Of a stretch of DNA of 17,189 nucleotides, positions 14,763-17,189 are shown piece after piece. The notes below the pieces were generated by a model. That model did not search any database, was not told where the DNA came from, and saw nothing but the letters and a program-made list of their open reading frames with translations. Source of the DNA: Zoogloeaceae bacterium (GTDB lineage Bacteria; Pseudomonadota; Gammaproteobacteria; Burkholderiales; Rhodocyclaceae); contig JAIRLE010000207.1 of NCBI GenBank assembly GCA_031259605.1, positions 1-17,189 of the forward strand, given 5' to 3'. Positions within the stretch are counted from its first letter, which is position 1. Every line of letters begins with the position of its first letter. A program made the translations under genes and the position numbers.

Positions 14763-15461
14763 TTACGCGCCAATCAGGCTGGCCTGATCCACGTGCACAC
14801 CGGGACCCATGGTGCTGGTCACGGCGATTTTCTTCATATACTGCCCCTTGGAAGCGGCGGGCTTGGCCTTGTTCAGGGCTTCGATCAGCGCCTTCAGGTT
14901 CTCTTCCAGTTTTTCCACCGGGAAAGAAGCGCGGCCAATGGTGGCGTGGATGATGCCGCCCTTGTCGGTGCGGTACTGCACCTGACCCGCCTTGGCGTTC
15001 TGCACGGCAGTGGTCACGTCCATGGTCACGGTACCGACCTTGGGGTTGGGCATCAGCCCGCGCGGGCCGAGAATCTGCCCCAGTTGACCAACCACGCGCA
15101 TGGCGTCCGGCGTGGCGATCACCACGTCGAAATTCAGATTTCCGGCCTTGATTTCCGCCGCCAGATCGTCGAAGCCGACGATGTCCGCGCCCGCTGCCCT
15201 GGCGGCTTCCGCCTTTTCGCCCTGGGCGAACACGGCCACCCGCACGCTTTTGCCCGTGCCGGCGGGCAGCACCACGGAGCCGCGCACCAATTGGTCGGAT
15301 TTGCGCGCGTCGATGCCGAGATTCACGGCGACGTCGATGGATTCATCGAATTTGGCGGTGGCGGCTTCCTTGACGAGCGCCAGGGCTTCGGCAAGGGGAT
15401 ACAGTTTCTGCGCCTCGATCCTGCCGGCCAGCGCCTTTTGTTTTTTGGTAAGTTTGGCCAT
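14763..15461 (-). CDS. rplA: 50S ribosomal protein uL1
   Basis: This is the L1-stalk protein, which binds 23S rRNA, helps release E-site tRNA, and in many bacteria represses rplK-rplA by binding its own mRNA. The product is 232 aa, the standard size. It starts MAKLTKKQKALAGRIEAQKL and contains the L1 signature GPRGLMPNPKVGTVTMDVT and the segment RTDKGGIIHATIGRASFP. The start directly abuts the rplK stop (TAA-ATG, no gap), and its ribosome site GGAGGGG lies inside the last rplK codons, implying translational coupling. Confidence 0.98.
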   Translation of the reverse strand: MAKLTKKQKALAGRIEAQKLYPLAEALALVKEAATAKFDESIDVAVNLGIDARKSDQLVRGSVVLPAGTGKSVRVAVFAQGEKAEAARAAGADIVGFDDLAAEIKAGNLNFDVVIATPDAMRVVGQLGQILGPRGLMPNPKVGTVTMDVTTAVQNAKAGQVQYRTDKGGIIHATIGRASFPVEKLEENLKALIEALNKAKPAASKGQYMKKIAVTSTMGPGVHVDQASLIGA

Positions 15462-15893
15462 TTACAGCCCCTCCACGGTAATGCCCATGCTGCGCGCGGA
15501 ACCGGCAATGGTGCGCACGGCGGCATCCAGGCTGGCGGCGGTGAGATCGGGCTGCTTGGCCTTGGCGATTTCCTCGCATTGGGCGCGGGTGATCTTGCCT
15601 ACCTTGTCGGTATGCGGCTTGGGCGACCCCTTGTCGATCTTGGCGGCTTTCTTGATGAGAATCGTCGCCGGCGGCGTCTTCATCACGAAGGTGAAGGACT
15701 TGTCCGCGAAGGCGGTAATCACCACGGGAATCGGCAGGCCCGGCTCCACGCCTTGCGTCTGGGCGTTGAACGCCTTGCAGAATTCCATGATGTTCAAGCC
15801 GCGCTGACCGAGCGCGGGGCCGATCGGCGGCGAGGGATTCGCCTTGCCCGCCGGCACTTGCAGCTTGATGTAGCCGATAATTTTCTTGGCCAT
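15462..15893 (-). CDS. rplK: 50S ribosomal protein uL11
   Basis: This is a GTPase-centre protein that binds the 23S rRNA thiostrepton region and is needed for RelA activation in the stringent response. The product is 143 aa, standard. The N-terminal domain has the conserved PAGKANPSPPIGPALGQRGL; the TFVMKTPPATILIKKAA stretch leads into the RNA-binding C-terminal domain. The start is ATG at 15893 with AAGGAG six bases upstream. The frame is open further upstream to 16163, but that extension overlaps nusG and lacks family similarity. A 106-bp gap separates it from nusG; I saw no terminator in it. Confidence 0.98.
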   Translation of the reverse strand: MAKKIIGYIKLQVPAGKANPSPPIGPALGQRGLNIMEFCKAFNAQTQGVEPGLPIPVVITAFADKSFTFVMKTPPATILIKKAAKIDKGSPKPHTDKVGKITRAQCEEIAKAKQPDLTAASLDAAVRTIAGSARSMGITVEGL

Positions 15894-15999
15894 TGATGGC
15901 TCCTTGAAAGTGAGTGATGACGCGGGTTCGGAAAATTTCCTACTGACGCTCCTCTTTACCGGAATCGAGGCTTCCGGCTTGCCTGTGAAACAGCGCGCC

Positions 16000-16536
16000 T
16001 CAGAGCTTCTCGACCTGGGTGAATTCCAGGACGACCGGCGTCGCGCGGCCAAAAATGCTGACCATGACGGTGATGCGGCTCTTGTCGTAATCGATGTTTT
16101 CCACGGCGCCCTGGAAGTCGTTGAACGGTCCCTCCTTGATGCGCACGTTCTCGCCGACTTCAAACAGCACCTTGGGACGGGGCTTTTCCGCGCCCGCCTG
16201 GATCTGTTGCAGGATGCGCTCCATTTCCTTTTGGGAAATGGGCGCGGGCTTGGTTGCCGTGCCGCCGATGAAGCCGGTCACCTTGGGCGTATCCTTCACC
16301 AGGTGCCAGGAATCGTCGTTCATCTCCATTTCCACCAGCACGTAGCCGGGATAGAACTTGCGTTCGGAAATGGCGCGCTGACCGTTCTTCATTTCCACGA
16401 CTTCTTCGGTCGGCACCAGGATGCTGGCGAACATGTCCGCCAGGCCGGAGCGCTCGATCCGTTCCTTCAGGGCGCGCATGACGCTTTTCTCGAAGCCGGA
16501 ATAGACATGCACCACGTACCAGGACTTCTCGTTCAT
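16000..16536 (-). CDS. nusG: Transcription termination/antitermination factor NusG
   Basis: NusG binds RNA polymerase, suppresses pausing, and links it to Rho or to the ribosome through uS10. The product is 178 aa. The N-terminal NGN domain starts MNEKSWYVVHVYSGFEKSV and includes RKFYPGYVLVEMEM. The C-terminal KOW domain covers about residues 125-178 (GENVRIKEGPFNDFQGAVEN). The start overlaps the secE stop as ATGA, indicating coupled translation; GAGGGT lies upstream. The secE-nusG pairing is the standard arrangement. Confidence 0.98.
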   Translation of the reverse strand: MNEKSWYVVHVYSGFEKSVMRALKERIERSGLADMFASILVPTEEVVEMKNGQRAISERKFYPGYVLVEMEMNDDSWHLVKDTPKVTGFIGGTATKPAPISQKEMERILQQIQAGAEKPRPKVLFEVGENVRIKEGPFNDFQGAVENIDYDKSRITVMVSIFGRATPVVLEFTQVEKL

Positions 16537-16886
16537 GTCGGCACCCTCAAAAAAAAGTCAGAGATCAGCCACTCCAGGCATTTGTCCGTAATGAACAGGA
16601 ACAAGGCCATGATCACCACGAAAACGAATACCTGCGCCGTCACCTGTACGGTTTCCTTGCGGGTGGGCCAGACCATTTTTTTCAGTTCTACCCAGGCTTC
16701 GCGCCACAACTGTACGAAACGTCCGCCCGCTTCTGTCTTCTTGCAAAACAGCACCCCGCCCACGATCGTGCCAGCGGCAATCGCCAGCACACGCAGCACC
16801 AATGCCTGGCTGGAGAGCAGGTAAAACCCGGCAATACCCGCCGCAAGCAGCAGCAGGGCAAGCGCAATCTTGATTTTGTCGGCCAT
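16533..16886 (-). CDS. secE: Preprotein translocase subunit SecE
   Basis: This is an essential membrane subunit of the SecYEG protein-export channel. The product is 117 aa from the ATG (MADKIKIALALL). It is the three-helix proteobacterial form, with membrane segments near residues 6-25, 28-48 and 85-110. The cytoplasmic amphipathic helix and conserved motif WREAWVELKKMVWPTRKETVQVT lie before the last helix. An in-frame TTG at 16895 would add three residues (MND) and is better spaced, five bases, from GGAAGG, whereas the ATG is 14 bases away. I kept the ATG, but the TTG start is a real alternative. It ends in a 4-base overlap with nusG. Confidence 0.95.
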   Translation of the reverse strand: MADKIKIALALLLLAAGIAGFYLLSSQALVLRVLAIAAGTIVGGVLFCKKTEAGGRFVQLWREAWVELKKMVWPTRKETVQVTAQVFVFVVIMALFLFITDKCLEWLISDFFLRVPT

Positions 16887-16937
16887 GTCGTTCAAAAAAA
16901 CCTTCCGGAAACGCCCGGGTCAGAACTAAAAAACGGG

Positions 16938-17010
16938 CAGGGGCAGAGGGAATCGAACCCCCAACCTTCGGTTTTGGAGACCGACGCTCTGCCAGTTGAG
17001 CTATACCCCT
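16938..17010 (-). tRNA. trpT: tRNA-Trp (anticodon CCA)
   Basis: This is a full 73-nt cloverleaf. The acceptor stem is AGGGGTA/TGCCCCT with one G-T pair, the D stem GCTC/GAGC and the anticodon stem TCGGT/ACCGA. The loop CTCCAAA gives anticodon CCA (plus positions 16975-16977), and the T loop is TTCGATT. Discriminator is G73. The next bases are CCC rather than CCA, so the 3' CCA is not fully encoded and must be completed by the nucleotidyltransferase. The tuf - tRNA-Trp - secE order is common in proteobacteria. Confidence 0.97.
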
Positions 17011-17072
17011 GCAACAGCTACGAAGCGCCCCCGGGAGGGCGCCCCGCATGGATCATGAAACCTTTTTCTTCC

Positions 17073-17189
17073 TTACTCGATGATTTTCGAGACGACGCCG
17101 GCGCCGACGGTGCGTCCGCCCTCGCGGATGGCGAAACGCAATCCCTCTTCCATCGCAATCGGCGCAATCAGCTTCACCTCGATCGACAC
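17073..17189 (-). CDS. tuf: Elongation factor Tu, C-terminal 38 residues (cut by window edge)
   Basis: EF-Tu delivers aminoacyl-tRNA to the ribosome. Only the end of domain 3 is inside the window: VSIEVKLIAPIAMEEG...EGGRTVGAGVVSKIIE then TAA at 17075-17073. This C-terminus is close to universal in bacterial EF-Tu. The position before tRNA-Trp and secE is the usual location of one of the two proteobacterial tuf copies. The 62-bp spacer to the tRNA holds a GC-rich inverted repeat but no U-run, so read-through into the tRNA is plausible. Confidence 0.97.
   Translation of the reverse strand: MSIEVKLIAPIAMEEGLRFAIREGGRTVGAGVVSKIIE

Noticed and set aside
17018..17046. GC-rich inverted repeat between tuf and tRNA-Trp
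   Set aside because: The stem is short and imperfect and no U-run follows on the minus strand, so I do not call it a terminator.

Overview
The window looks like a chromosomal segment of a betaproteobacterium. RpoB, RpoC, SecE, NusG and the ribosomal proteins all read as betaproteobacterial types, for example the RpoB stretch around the rifampicin region. The gene order tuf - tRNA-Trp - secE - nusG - rplK - rplA - rplJ - rplL - rpoB - rpoC is the classical proteobacterial one. Every gene except a transposon fragment at the left edge lies on the minus strand, so transcription runs from right to left. No species can be named from the sequence alone.

Right and centre (about 4.7-17.2 kb): translation and transcription core. 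The 3' end of an EF-Tu gene is followed by tRNA-Trp(CCA) and secE-nusG (ATGA overlap). Next come rplK-rplA (directly abutting), a 253-nt rplJ leader, rplJ-rplL, a strong GC hairpin with a U-run between rplL and rpoB (attenuator), rpoB, rpoC and a rho-independent terminator. All CDSs in this block appear intact. The oddity is RpoB: at 1442 aa it is about 100 aa longer than E. coli RpoB. Residues about 426-498 are an in-frame insertion that aligns along its whole length with the C-terminal domain of bL12 (L7/L12), the ribosomal protein encoded just upstream.

Left (about 0.6-4.7 kb): accessory genes. A frameshifted, cysteine-rich Sel1/Hcp-like repeat lipoprotein gene is followed by yqhA (UPF0114 membrane protein) and a class I fumarase. 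Both the Sel1 gene and yqhA are preceded by copies of the same ~170-nt multi-hairpin element. Each copy ends exactly at the start codon (ATGA), and the two copies differ by compensatory base-pair changes. I interpret these as ORF-less HEARO-like (IscB-type omega-RNA) insertions; that family name is inference from structure and the ATGA junction. In the Sel1 copy the element appears to have separated a near-perfect Shine-Dalgarno sequence from its start codon.

Left edge (1-580, plus strand): the C-terminal part of an IS200/IS605-type TnpB with a one-base frameshift in its tail. It is followed by the element's hairpin right end (omega-RNA scaffold region) and a plus-strand terminator-like hairpin. 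The 4.7 kb beside rpoC therefore carries traces of two transposon-associated guide-RNA families, one confidently recognised (TnpB) and one proposed (HEARO-like).
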